Origin: Cranoglanis bouderius
Taxonomy: Eukaryota; Chordata; Actinopteri; Siluriformes; Cranoglanididae
Assembly: GCA_023630585.1 (NCBI GenBank)
Contig: CM042554.1
Span: forward strand, 2,260,695-2,324,694
DNA: 64,000 bases
Direction of reading: 5' to 3'
Positions 18,901 through 27,985 of this stretch are shown here, piece after piece; position 1 is the first letter of the stretch, and each line of letters begins with the position of its first letter. The position numbers and the translations under genes were made by a program. The notes under the pieces are model-generated. The model saw only the letters and a list, made by a program, of their open reading frames with translations. It was not told where the DNA came from and ran no database searches.

Positions 18901-19943
18901 CAGCTTGCATTATAGGAGGGTGGTCTGATGTGCTCCACATCCAGCTCTGCAGGTGGGGCTTCCTTTTCTTTCCCTTTTTCCTTCTGTTCTTCAATATCTA
19001 TTTTTATTTTCTCCTTCTCCCTTTCCTCCTGCTCTTCTCTTTTTCTCTCTTCCTGTGCCTTTTTCCTTTCCCTTCCTTCCTTCTCAAACCATCCCAGCAC
19101 TTCCCCTTTTCTCCTGGTTTTATCTCTGTTTTCTTTCTTCACTTCCCCCCAACACTCTATTCTTTCCCTCATTCTCTTGCACCTCTCTTCATTGAATGTT
19201 CCCTCTTCCGGCCAGTGCAGCTCTCCCACTGTCCGCTCATGCCATTTTTTCATGTATTTCTTAATTTCTTTTTCCATCCCTTTATGTTTTGCTATTATTA
19301 TTTCCACCGGCGTCACTAACTTCGCTCCCTTCTCCATCATGCACCCTTGTCTGGCCCTTGCCGCACTACTTCGTGGGCCTGGGTTTCTATTTGCTATTGA
19401 CCAGGTCAATCTTACCCTTATACGTCGCACTGTTACACACGGTCTTACTGGATTCTTACGTACTGCTTCCCCTAATGGATTTAGTTTATCTACTAAGATT
19501 GCTGTTGTCCGCCCTCTTTCCCACTGCACCTCCCTTGGTTCTACTGTCACAATTGCTGTCAGTCCCGAGCAATAGTTAGATTGTTCTGGCCAGCCTGCCA
19601 CTAGTTCCACCAGGGGTTCATCATCCTCATCATATGGATCCTTAATTAGTTCGCACAATGGTATTACTGCCTGTCCTGGCCTAGGGGTCTCAATTAGGGT
19701 ACGTAAAACTGGACTCAGCAACCTGGGACCCCACACTCCTCTTACTTTCTCATACCAGTTCTCTTCTGGGAACAAACTCTGCAGTGCATATAGTCCTTCA
19801 AACGTTGTTATTGCCCACAGCCTTTGCTTAATCAGTTCCGGAGACTGCCACCTTTCTATTCCGTTTTTATCTTTATATGTGCGCTCATCAAAGAAATGTG
19901 TCCTTATTCCCCTAGTTACTATATCTATTTCCAGTTCTTCCAT
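15975..19943 (-). CDS. gag: ERV-A Gag polyprotein, 1322 aa with giant coiled-coil insertion
   Basis: Structural polyprotein. The N-terminal globular matrix-like region (1-200) is followed by a highly charged segment and a PPSY motif (341-344), a PPxY-type late-domain signal for ESCRT-dependent release. About 420-870 is a long Glu/Lys/Arg/Gln-rich region with heptad patterns, predicted coiled coil. The capsid spans roughly 890-1110, with a major-homology-like segment at about 1021-1040 (EGVAQFILKLQNSW). Next come a Pro/Gln/Tyr-rich linker and RG repeats. A single zinc knuckle CX2CX4HX4C stands at 1248-1261. Class I Gags are usually about 500-600 residues, so this one is about twice the usual size because of the charged insertion. 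It ends in UGA, in frame with pro. No internal stops. Confidence 0.93.
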   Translation of the reverse strand: MEELEIDIVTRGIRTHFFDERTYKDKNGIERWQSPELIKQRLWAITTFEGLYALQSLFPEENWYEKVRGVWGPRLLSPVLRTLIETPRPGQAVIPLCELIKDPYDEDDEPLVELVAGWPEQSNYCSGLTAIVTVEPREVQWERGRTTAILVDKLNPLGEAVRKNPVRPCVTVRRIRVRLTWSIANRNPGPRSSAARARQGCMMEKGAKLVTPVEIIIAKHKGMEKEIKKYMKKWHERTVGELHWPEEGTFNEERCKRMRERIECWGEVKKENRDKTRRKGEVLGWFEKEGRERKKAQEERKREEQEEREKEKIKIDIEEQKEKGKEKEAPPAELDVEHIRPPSYNASCPPSPSEMYPQIPFSPLGMYPMLMTNPDSRRVQIDVTSGRVEGFVTMVEGEGGKAEKEKSEQDVEVTKRKQVHDDHEQIKALQERERERKVLQSYEEDLQKYEEGLQRYEEEEDRREGDKSPGNRKHKRRPHREEGRRQPECYKYSPSQREGSQAEMEWDDEMLRQKLAWFEQRSCMPWDVQYGRRGSITGIEPVRQHSTPRRGGGSRQGKEGEGLHDCLDRLCVSVREMGEEEDELRQKKEKEKREEDEGRLSEESSVRDERKQEEEEEGKEGAEWIQIQGEVQITSIDKDRNLVKMRREGQSLVEEGRRVLERLEEVKQSAHEEEGRLLHKFRHMEEEADRAKRGAERAAETAEESAKRAQEEIQKAMQLLEEQAAQTGYKLTVAEKEADRRVVQLEDKLRRTEELRKQGIRSEATQWKITGEKERRAADLEEMRRELRRSAEELRMLRQGGSPVPRRRFETPPSAKTQQGKKGKRQVTESTTLEPREEIRRVTRSQTQRQEEAEEREQVAVSSESEGEGVDENKEEVKGHTRERGGYGGGTHEMTMMPLLFKGGKMPPQYVPWTFMDVTGLINRLPNLCEGAQKWITKFEEQTSGHQLAVGDLKAILSQSVGLTKLGELFTRCRIGNMTNNPLWDDHPFGPVRNQLWDEMRKDYPTKADPSKVEKIKLEENEGVAQFILKLQNSWREEMGGTWDETVASQTLFKLMLKRALPKEVQEQLETIVGLNTMPWATFEANVIHHVELQRRREREAQKAAESLLAQLHKAQLGELVRNKQEIQELRKKEKKEGVATQAAVIVAAAPPQAVQPSTGSPQMPATIQPQAPAIYPAAYQPQMQPMYPPQGPNAYQYPPLTGGYQMSAPYPQQTRGWGQGRGRGRGNFSRGPAQRNTWGSGGQGPGCWNCGDPGHMKRECPQLQYEAPRGSMGGPRGWQQQPTNNSPGTGNWGGQWMGPGYQSQAPIPPGGNPMGPAPGGQ

Positions 19944-20025
19944 CCAGGGTTTACCCTTCCCTCAGCATTTGTCTGTGCGTGTGTGTGTCTATGGGTTGTG
20001 TATACTCACCCTTTGCTCTGCCTCA

Positions 20026-20185
20026 AACCATGAAGCTATGCAGTACCCACAGTATGCCTCCTACGGCCTGCTCTAACTCACCTAGCAATATTTCCAGAAT
20101 TATACAACCATGAAGCTATGCAGTACCCACAGTATGCCTCCTACGGCCTGCTCTAACTCACCTAGCAATATTTCCAGAATTATAC
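20026..20185 (-). repeat. Exact 80-bp tandem duplication in the leader
   Basis: Units 20026-20105 and 20106-20185 are identical. Each contains on the minus strand the donor-like string CTAGGTGAGTTAG, so the duplication also doubles a potential splice donor. Confidence 0.85.
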
Positions 20186-20609
20186 ACACCACTATCACAA
20201 TAAATATTTCATCCAACATTTATTCTACACACTCAGTATCCCAACAGTTTATACTATATTGTGCTTTTTAACACGTTACCGGGGGCCCCCCATCTCTACC
20301 AAGCAGACCTGTCTACCCCGACAGCGGTATCTAGAGACACACCTTTTCTCAATCCACCTGCCCGTGCAGTCCCGGTTCTGTGGGTCTAACCCACGATCCG
20401 GCGGTATCCGCAGGAATTTTCTTATTACAGTCCTACTTGGACCACTAACTCATCAGACAACATCCTTCTTTTTGCTATTTCTCATCCACATCTTCTCCAC
20501 CCCTTACAGTTCTTGGCCCGTGGCCAGCAACCCACACCCTCCCCAGGGCCGCTTCTCTCAACAGGCCACAGATTACTATACACAGACTTTTGAGTGTAAC
20601 AGGTGTCTG

Positions 20610-20620
20610 CTTACCTTTTG
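20610..20620 (-). promoter_or_regulatory. Candidate major splice donor
   Basis: Minus-strand AAAAG/GTAAGC, about 80 bases downstream of the primer site, the usual position for the donor used for env and accessory mRNAs. Confidence 0.55.
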
Positions 20621-20697
20621 TTATTGAGTTCGGCCGTCTGTAGCCTGTTGAGTAGTCGGTCCTAGTTCAGGTCACGGTTAACGCCGGCTGCTTGCGG

Positions 20698-20715
20698 GCC
20701 CCACGTTGGGCGCCA
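20698..20715 (-). promoter_or_regulatory. Primer binding site, tRNA-Lys1,2 type
   Basis: Minus-strand TGGCGCCCAACGTGGGGC. I recall the tRNA-Lys1,2 primer site of betaretroviruses and foamy viruses as this same 18-base string; the identity is from memory. It lies six bases from the U5 end of the 5' LTR. Confidence 0.85.
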
Positions 20716-20892
20716 ACTTAATGTCGGAAAATAATTAGGGCTCAGAAGGGGAGTCTCCCTCCGAGCTCCGACATCCAGGGTGGAGTTGTGTTCCCTCTCA
20801 GCTGTTTTGATCCTTTCAAACTCTCATTACACTCAAACTACTATCATCAAATTGAGACTCTTCAAACTTGGATGAGAAAGAGCAAACGTTGT

Positions 20893-20898
20893 TTTATT
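20893..20898 (-). terminator. Poly(A) signal, ERV-A 5' LTR
   Basis: AATAAA on the minus strand, same context as in the 3' LTR. Confidence 0.7.
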
Positions 20899-21049
20899 AC
20901 AGTCCACAAACATGAAAGTCCTTTGAGCTCAAGGAGAACAATACTCACAATACAAAACACATTTCTATGTTATTGTAAGCAAGTACACCAGCATACACTG
21001 CATCCTCAGTGTCCTCTGTGTTCTCAAAAAACTCCCTAGAAATTCCCCT

Positions 21050-21057
21050 CTATTTAT
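21050..21057 (-). promoter_or_regulatory. TATA box, ERV-A 5' LTR
   Basis: Minus-strand ATAAATAG; the likely core promoter for the genomic RNA, with transcription starting about 25-30 bases downstream (near 21020-21025). Confidence 0.75.
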
Positions 21058-21062
21058 GCTGA

Positions 21063-21078
21063 GGCGCTGAGTAGCGCC
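21063..21078. promoter_or_regulatory. 16-bp palindrome next to the TATA box (5' LTR)
   Basis: Identical to 5957-5972. Confidence 0.5.
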
Positions 21079-21450
21079 TCCTTCTCTACTTTGCATACGC
21101 CCCGGCGAATTCCCCTTATTTTCCAGTATGGCCCTTTTGGCCCCTCCTATCTTCATTTGCATTCTTTGCCAAATTCCCCTTATTTTCCTCTTTTCTGAAA
21201 AAATCCCCCTTCATGCGTCATTTTTTGACTCGCATCCTGTTCTTTGAAATTTCCCCTTAGTTCCAGTTTTACTTCTTTCCTTGCGCCTTTTTTGGTATTT
21301 CCGTCTTTTGGATTTCCCCTTATTTTCGGCCTTCGCCGTCATTTGTTATTAAAAAAACTGTCTGTATTTAACCTACACTTCCTAGTTTTCGATATATTCA
21401 GCTGTGGACTATCGTGCTACTCAACACTTTACCGTTATTCTCCCTTCAGG

Positions 21451-22280
21451 ATGCCCAAAATGTGTAAGTCATATTTTTACTCTTCCCGTTTTGTTATTTT
21501 AGTTTTATGTCCTTGCCCCTACTACGTGTCTACTATTTTCTGTTCTTTGTGCTTAATGCTGTTTTTGTGAGACTTTAATGCTATGGTTACAGTTAGTTTT
21601 GGTGAGCTGTGTCTCTAGATTTCTTGCAAGCTGTTTAGGTAGGACGTTTCTTATACATAACTACTACTATTGTCTGGCTATTTAGCTTACCTACCTGGCT
21701 ATTTAGCTTATCTACCTTAAGGCAAGAGTGTGTGATTTTTCCCCAAGTTTTCTTTTCCTGACCCATCTATGTTCTTCTCCTCCTAGCCCGCCCTCGTGGT
21801 TCTCTCCCACTCTCCTCTGGGACAGCCGAGGTCACCCTCTATCGTCGTTATCAGTTGACACATCTAGCCACTGGCATTTCTGAGTATCTGGAGCAGCTTT
21901 ATAGCACTCCTCTGCCCTCCGCTCCTTTGTTCCCGGTCCGAATTTCGCAAGGGGTCAGACTGGAGTCTGTGTCAACTCAGACACCCATGCCTTTCACCCA
22001 CTCCCGTTTCACTCAGACCCCTATGCTTTTGGCGATGACCACTTCTCGGTCCACACAGACCGAGTGCTGCCCACACGTGGATGGTTGCCCATGGGACTCC
22101 AGAATTCCCCTTTCCCCCAGTGTTCTTCAGAACTTGGATGAGTCAACTTTGTCTACTCCTGTCTCTCCCACCGACTATTCCCCAACGAGTCCAGCTACTC
22201 CTCCCTCTATTATTCCTCTTTCACCTCCTACTACTGCTATCCGTCCCAGCGTGAGGCGGGCTCTCCTCTTTCCAGATTAA
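21451..22280 (+). CDS. Antisense two-exon LTR gene (5' LTR copy)
   Basis: Copy of the frame at 6344-7164: exon 1 21451-21463 with donor GTAAGT, exon 2 21787-22280 after an acceptor ag at 21785-21786. The second-exon translation is the same in both LTRs over its last 141 residues. From this LTR an antisense transcript would run outward into host DNA, with its own AATAAA (22302-22307) available to end it. Function unknown. Confidence 0.6.
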
Positions 22281-22408
22281 TCTGTATCAACCCTCTTCCT
22301 CAATAAACATGGTTGTTTATCCCCCACTCTTGCCTCCTGGTTTTTATTATTCCTAGGTGCTACATACATAAGGTCTTATGGTCTTACCTCTCTTTTTTCT
22401 CAGCATCA

Positions 22409-22412
22409 AAGG
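22409..22412. repeat. Target-site duplication of ERV-A, right copy (aagg)
   Basis: Four bases directly after the right LTR, matching 5612-5615. Confidence 0.85.
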
Positions 22413-22540
22413 CATGTCAATTATGGGTTTGATCCTATTTTAGAGCCCCTAATTAATAATCACAAAATTATGGAAAGCCACTGTGTTGACTTGCCCACTT
22501 CTCATAGTTGAGTTTATGGGACCATTTCTCAGATAACTGA

Positions 22541-23794
22541 TGTCACATTCTGAAGGCAAAGGCAGATTCAAGTGCAGATAGTGCAACACAAAATACTAAG
22601 TTTGGAAACACAAAGACATGAAATATGATATCAAGACAAAAAAATACATGGACTAAAGTACATAAGAGCAATGAACAGTTACAAAAGCTAGACAATCAGT
22701 TCTGTGCAAAACATGGCTTAAATAGTAATGCCCACTAACTTCAATGTGAATCAGGTGCAGGTGGTCATGTGACAGTGATGCAGTGGGATGCAGTGCAGTG
22801 GCTGCTGGGAACCGTAGTCCTGCTCTGATTCCAGCATAACCCTGACAGATCTCCCCTCTAATGCACGGCTCCTGACATGCAAAATGATTTCGAGAGGGGG
22901 TCCAGGACAGTCATAAACAAAATTTGTGTGCAGATATGGGCCCTTCTGCCAACAAAGTTTCTCCTAAGTGACACCCTTAGAAAGCGCAAGATCCTTCAAT
23001 ACGTGGCGAGGTGGAGCAATTTCTTCCACATGGCGAAGGGGTGGCACACTGTCCAGGGTGGAACACATAGTAACAACCACCGCAAAGCCACCAGGGGGAG
23101 CAACATTGTCCTCAAGGCCAGAGGGGGGAGCGACGTTCTCCTCGAAGCAAGAGGGCAGTGTGATGTCCTCCATGAAGCAAGGGGGGGAGTGACATACGGC
23201 ACATACCAATGGGAAGGCATGAGCTGAGCAAGGAGGCAGAGCCACATCCTCAGCTGAGCAGAGAGGCAGAGCAACATTCTCCGTTAAGCAGGGATGCTGA
23301 GTAAAATCCGAAATGGGGCAGGGAGGGTGGGGAAAGATCTTGCGCATGGCCTCGAGCCATATCTCTGTTGGCCTGGCCCAAGATCTCTTACCCTCTTGTT
23401 CCGAACACAGGCGATTCCTCTCCAGGATGGCTTCTAGGGTGGAAAAAAATCTGCCACATCCATTATAATGGTCTAGGTTTCTGTCACATTCTGGGGGTGA
23501 AGGTGGATGTAAGTGAAGATAGTAGTTTAATGAAACAACAAACAATACAAAATACTAAGCTTGGAAACACAAAGACATGAACTATGATATCAAGACAAAA
23601 AATACATGGACTAAAGAACAGGAATAAACAGCAACAAAAGACAAAAGCTAGACAACCAGTGCTGTGCAAAACATAGCTTAAATAGTAGTCCTCATTAACA
23701 TCAACATGAATCAGGTGCAGGTGGTCATGTGACAGTAATGCAGTAGGGTGCAGTGGCTGCTTGGAACCACTCAGATTCCAGCATAACCCTGACA
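22541..23794 (-). mobile_element. Small non-autonomous LTR element, 1.25 kb
   Basis: Direct repeats 22541-22846 and 23482-23794 share TGTCA...TGACA ends and most internal sequence. Viral-sense orientation is minus: the low-coordinate LTR is preceded on the minus strand by a purine tract TTAGAGGGGAGATC. The flanks actga (22536-22540) and actgg (23795-23799) agree at four of five bases. The interior, about 635 bp, holds no enzyme, only a repetitive reading frame. A second copy of the family is at 42825-43985. Confidence 0.75.
22964..23481 (-). pseudogene. Decapeptide-repeat frame inside the small LTR element
   Basis: Open minus-strand frame with degenerate ten-residue units of the form (E/D)(D/N)VALPPCSA, for example ENVALPLCSA, EDVALPPCSA and ENVAPPSGLE, encoded by a roughly 30-bp minisatellite. 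The upstream part has a short non-repetitive stretch (RFFSTLEAILERN). It is not a known Gag or Pol domain. The in-phase repeat is shared with the copy at 43200-43600 in the opposite genomic orientation. Confidence 0.4.
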
Positions 23795-25467
23795 ACTGGG
23801 GATAACTTTGGTTTTGCACTCTATTCTTGGATTCACCGAAACATTCAGTGGTAATTACTTCTGTTGTTATTGTTTAACTGAAAAGCAGATGTTCAGAGTG
23901 TATACAGCGAGGACATCCCAAAGGTCATCCTATGTGACAAAGAACAGCTTGAAGTGCACTTTAAGCAATTGCAATCAGAAGTACCCCCATCTTCAGCATA
24001 TGGTGTTAGATGAATTTCTACTCTGAACAGCTTGCATTGCAGTTTTTACATTTTTGTCATAATTACACTTTTGACTGAATGCATGATATTCTTCAGGGGG
24101 GTAGCACAGTTTGAGTTAAAGCTGTTCTTTGACTATCTGTCAAATGTTATTTCAAAACATGATTTTCTGTTCAGAATCTATTCCTTTGAATCCAGGTACC
24201 TGGTGTGAAAAATCGTCCCACAAAACTGACTTTAGAGTCTTCTAGTAACAGCATAGGACTAATGTCTGTGTCTTGTTAGAAATGCTCCTTTGATTTTTGG
24301 TGATGTAGTCCCTTCAGGAAATCCAAATTGGCATTTGCTCCTACTTTTACTACAAACAATCAATATTTCTATCAGTGTTTTCTCCTTTCTCACAGACGAC
24401 GATGACTATCTATCTAAAGCATTTGGTACATGAACAGCATGCATTGTTCAAGCAATTGTAGCATGATGTAAATCTTATACCAAAGCATCACTTAATGATA
24501 CGTTACCTATCAGCAATAAGAAAAGTAGGTTCACTGCTACATATGTGGAGCATGAGGAGTTACAGTAAGCATAATTATTTTAATAACATGCTAAAAAAAT
24601 GATAAAAACCAAGCCATGACCAAGTGTATTGCTAAGAAACATCACATACCATTCAGACATCACCTCTAAAACGTGTAGTGTATGGGCCAATGAAATAAAC
24701 TGTAGATGAGAATTTGTCTCATAGTGTAACATTGTCAGACACACTACAGGCCATCACACAGAGAGACCTTTATCAAACCAGTTGAGTTCATATTGAAGGG
24801 ACAGAATACAGAATTGAACTGATTATATGCAGTTACATCCAAAATGAAATGCCAGTGTTTTGCCAGATAACAAACATCCTTTTGGTTGACAATACTGTGT
24901 ATTTTGTTGTTGATGAACAGACTATTGAAGGGTTTAATGAAAACTATCAGTCTTTCCCACCCAGCAAAAACTCATTAAAAAGACATTGAAAAGACAACTT
25001 TGCCAGAAGTCGCAAAGTGAAAGTTGAAAAGGCATTGTTTTCAGGCTGTTTCAATGACTTGAATTGAACATGAATTCATGATTATGAATTCAAACATGAA
25101 TTCATGATTATACATCATATTCATTTTATTATTATATCATCATATTATATTCATAATTACTTTTAAAATAAGACAATTGACAAAAAGGTACCAATAGAAC
25201 ATTTATTGACACGTCAAATACATCCGGCAGACCATCCAGTGGCATGTACAATAAAAAACACTTCAAAATTTTCTCTGAGCATGTCTTGAGTAGTAAAAAC
25301 AACATAAGGTCCACATACTTAATAAAATTAATTCCAAATAAATTACCCACTGTGTCTCCGTGTGTTTCACGCACACCTGCAACTATTTTGACTTTTGAAT
25401 TCTGAGTGACCAATCAGTCAAAACAAGCCACTCTGATGTCCTGTACTGCTATAACCAAAAATTCATA

Positions 25468-25514
<47 letters not shown>

Positions 25515-26239
25515 TGTGTCATGAAGCAGTGGGAAAATACATTCTTATTAAAGGGAAGTAACGTCAAGTTATTCGTATTGCATATTTTATATATTTATAT
25601 TTATTTAAATATATTTAAGTTTTTGAACAACAGTGATTGTGTTCAAAAATATTAAGAAAGACTAATTTGAGTGTAGTGAATACAACACGTTTTCATTGAG
25701 ATATAATTCCCCACTTGCTGCGATGTGATCTTATTTTTGTAATAGCACTATACAGTATGTGGTCCAAAACAGACATCCATCTTTGGATAAAATTTGACCA
25801 AATCAGATGGACTAAACAAAGTCCAGTTTTCAACAACTATTTTTGGGCTAAATAAAGGCCAGATTTATCCCAAAAAAACAACGTCCATTCACATCTGGTG
25901 CTTGGTGGTTTTGAAGGGGAGGAAAGAGATTTGCTAGGGAAAGCTGACAGAAACATTACAAACCTCATGACTTGCAAAATACCTATGCTGATGATGTTCA
26001 TTACATTGTACCTTTGTATTACTGCTCATGGTACCCATGTCTGTTAAATAAAAGGAATACCTTTTCTCAGTATTGGATCCACCATAGTAAGTAATAATAA
26101 AAATAATTTAAAAAAAAAACAGTGTAACAATTCAGTTACTCAACAATTAGCACTTAGCAAACAAGTCACTCCAGTGCAGTGCAAAAATGTATTCCCAAGG
26201 AGTGAGAAATTAACACCAGTGCTATGAACAGCAGACATG
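23795..26239. other. Intron-like DNA with a (TG)21 array
   Basis: AT-rich sequence without recognisable genes. A perfect (TG)n occupies 25471-25512. No rab26 exon found. Confidence 0.5.
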
Positions 26240-27535
26240 TTCACAAGTCTCTGAGGTGGAGTCCAAGTCAAGTCTCAAGTCTTAGTTTTATTTTTAGCAA
26301 TAGTTCTTTCAGCCAATTATTGTAATTAACAACGTGTGAGGCTAAATCAATTTTGAAATATTGAATAAAATGTTCATTTATTCAGAATTGTCTAATAAAG
26401 CACACAAGGTTTTACTTAGATCATTAATTAAATTTTTACACAATATAAAAAACTATTACTTTCAAACTATTACATTTGATCCAAAAGTTCTCCCTATAAT
26501 TACAAGAAAACAGAACTTTCATAGAAAATTCAGGAATGATATTACTTGTTTTTTTTGTCATTTAGTGCAAAATGCCATTGTCAGTGCATATACTTAAGTA
26601 CTAAATTAATCAATTTAAACTAAAATTCCCTAATCATTTCGGAGACTTTACCATCCACTGTGAGAGCTTTGGAGGGCTAAAAGGTGTGGCGCTCAAAAAT
26701 AATGGTCACACGGAACTCAATTTTTACACATTTGTTTTGAAATTCAGTTTGAAGCAATCTTACAACATGACTAGCTTGATTACTCTCCCTTCAAAGTGCC
26801 CTTCAGAGGGTGAAAAAAAATTTGCTGTGTATTTTGAGCTATTTCAGTTGCCATAGTTTGCTGTAGTTCTCAAGCAATGATGGGTAAGGTAGTCTTCCTG
26901 TGAGTGCCGGCAGTACCAAAATCCCCATGTATAGATGCAATTTAATTTGGTAAACTTGGATATCATATGCATATGGTAGCTAATACTTGGGGGGAAAAAC
27001 ATGAAAAGGACATGGAAACATTTGTACTTCTTGAAAATGGACAGCAAGCAAGCCCCTGACAGCTGTGTAACATTGCAGCTTCCCTCTGGATTAATTGACT
27101 GCTTTTCAAAATAATGACACAAAGATTATCACAAGGTAAGGCTTGGCTATATTGTTATTGTTTGTTGTTCATTTATATAACAGCACTTTTCCAATGGGTG
27201 ATGAACACGCGCCTTCAGATGTGTCACGTGTGTATATAATAATGCTGGCTTGGTGTGTTTAGAGATGAATTGTTGTGATATTTGCTGCTGCAGCACATAC
27301 TGATAGGGAATGAATGAATGAGGAATGAATAGAAAAATGTGGTGTTTGGTGCTGTCATGTGGGGTAGTAAAGAGAGAATGTAATTGGGAATGCCAAATCA
27401 AAATGACTTGTGTTTTTCACGAGCCTCTTTCTTCAAGTCCAGTTGTTCACGAGTCCAAGTCAAGTCGCAAGTCTTTTTTTTTTTAAGTGCGTCTTAAGTG
27501 CGACTCGAGTCCAAGTTGCAGACTCGAGTTTCCAT
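26240..27535. repeat. Region flanked by related GAGTCCAAGTC-type repeats
   Basis: The strings GAGTCCAAGTCAAGTCTCAA (from 26261) and GAGTCCAAGTCAAGTCGCAA (from 27451) match at 19 of 20 positions, both in direct orientation with CACAAG/CACGAG variants nearby. They could be ends or subterminal repeats of an old DNA element. The AT-rich DNA between has no transposase. Confidence 0.35.
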
Positions 27536-27552
27536 GAACAGTATTCACTGTT

Positions 27553-27740
27553 TGGTGTAAAAGTGCAACACTTGAGTGGTGTGAAAACAACACTTACTGT
27601 GTTAAATTTTCAACACTGGAAGTAGTGTAAGATACCAACACTCAAAGTGTAAAATTAACTCAATTTAGTGTGGACCTACAGTATATACACACAAAGAAAG
27701 TGTTGAATTTAACACTCACAGTTTTGATTTCACACTGGCA
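27553..27740. repeat. AACACT/AGTGTT-rich interspersed repeat
   Basis: Dense alternation of AACACT and AGTGTT words (for example TGTTGAATTTAACACT), forming many short inverted repeats. Resembles terminal parts of fish miniature DNA transposons; not assigned to a family. Confidence 0.4.
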
Positions 27741-27744
27741 ACGT

Positions 27745-27985
27745 TACTGTGTAACCACTTTATCCTGGACAGGATCATTGTGGATCTGGATTTTATTCTC
27801 GGAATACTGGGTGAGAGGCATGAATACACAATGGATGGGACTCTAGTACAACAGAAACAGAAACAGTACACCTCACAGGAAGCTCATGCAAACACAGAGA
27901 AAACATGCAAAACTCAACATAAATATTAACCTGATCTCAGGATCAAACTCGGGACCTAGAGTTATGATGTGGCAACATCACTCAG
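27745..27985 (-). repeat. Degenerate fish interspersed repeat (SINE-like tail), minus copy
   Basis: Landmarks ACCACTTTATCCTGGACAGG, GTGGATCTGGA, CTCATGCAAACACAGAGAAA and CAGGATCAAACTCGGGACC are those of a very common teleost repeat, here in reverse. A plus-strand copy is at 58195-58450. Confidence 0.55.

Larger units (their letters stand above)
19944..20697 (-). other. ERV-A 5' leader (packaging/splice-donor region)
   Basis: About 750 bases between the primer site and the gag ATG. It contains a strong donor near the 5' end (20610-20615), an exact 80-bp tandem duplication, and another GGTGAGTA donor-like site near 20008. No open frame of note. The packaging signal is expected here by analogy. 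Confidence 0.65.
5616..22408 (-). mobile_element. ERV-A: full-length class I-like endogenous provirus, 16.8 kb
   Basis: Complete provirus read on the minus strand: 5' LTR (20722-22408), primer binding site, leader, gag, pro, pol, env, accessory frame, polypurine tract, 3' LTR (5616-7343). The flanks carry the same four bases, aagg, at 5612-5615 and 22409-22412, consistent with one integration event. LTRs start TG and end CA. By eye the two LTRs differ at roughly a dozen single positions plus a few indels over about 1.69 kb, so the insertion is recent. All large frames are open; the only visible lesion-like feature inside gag-pro-pol is the UAA between pro and pol. Class I affinity comes from the CX6CC Env, single CCHC knuckle, integrase GPF motif, 4-bp duplication, and gag/pro in one frame. 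Confidence 0.95.
20722..22408 (-). repeat. ERV-A 5' LTR (1687 bp)
   Basis: Same organisation as the 3' LTR, with its U5 end (CCGACA in viral sense) six bases from the primer binding site. TATA at 21050-21057, poly(A) signal at 20893-20898. Its small differences from the other LTR (for example near 21095, 21210-21240 and 21520-21545) are the only direct measure of provirus age in the window. Confidence 0.95.

Noticed and set aside
16298..19579. Long plus-strand open frames opposite gag (for example 17492-18229 and 18928-19575)
   Set aside because: They mirror the Glu/Lys-rich gag coiled coil as Leu/Ser/Phe-rich frames. Codon bias of gag removes stops on the other strand; no start context, splice signal or domain supports them.
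26240..27535. Complete DNA transposon between the GAGTCCAAGTC repeats
   Set aside because: The repeats are direct, not inverted, and no transposase or target duplication was found.
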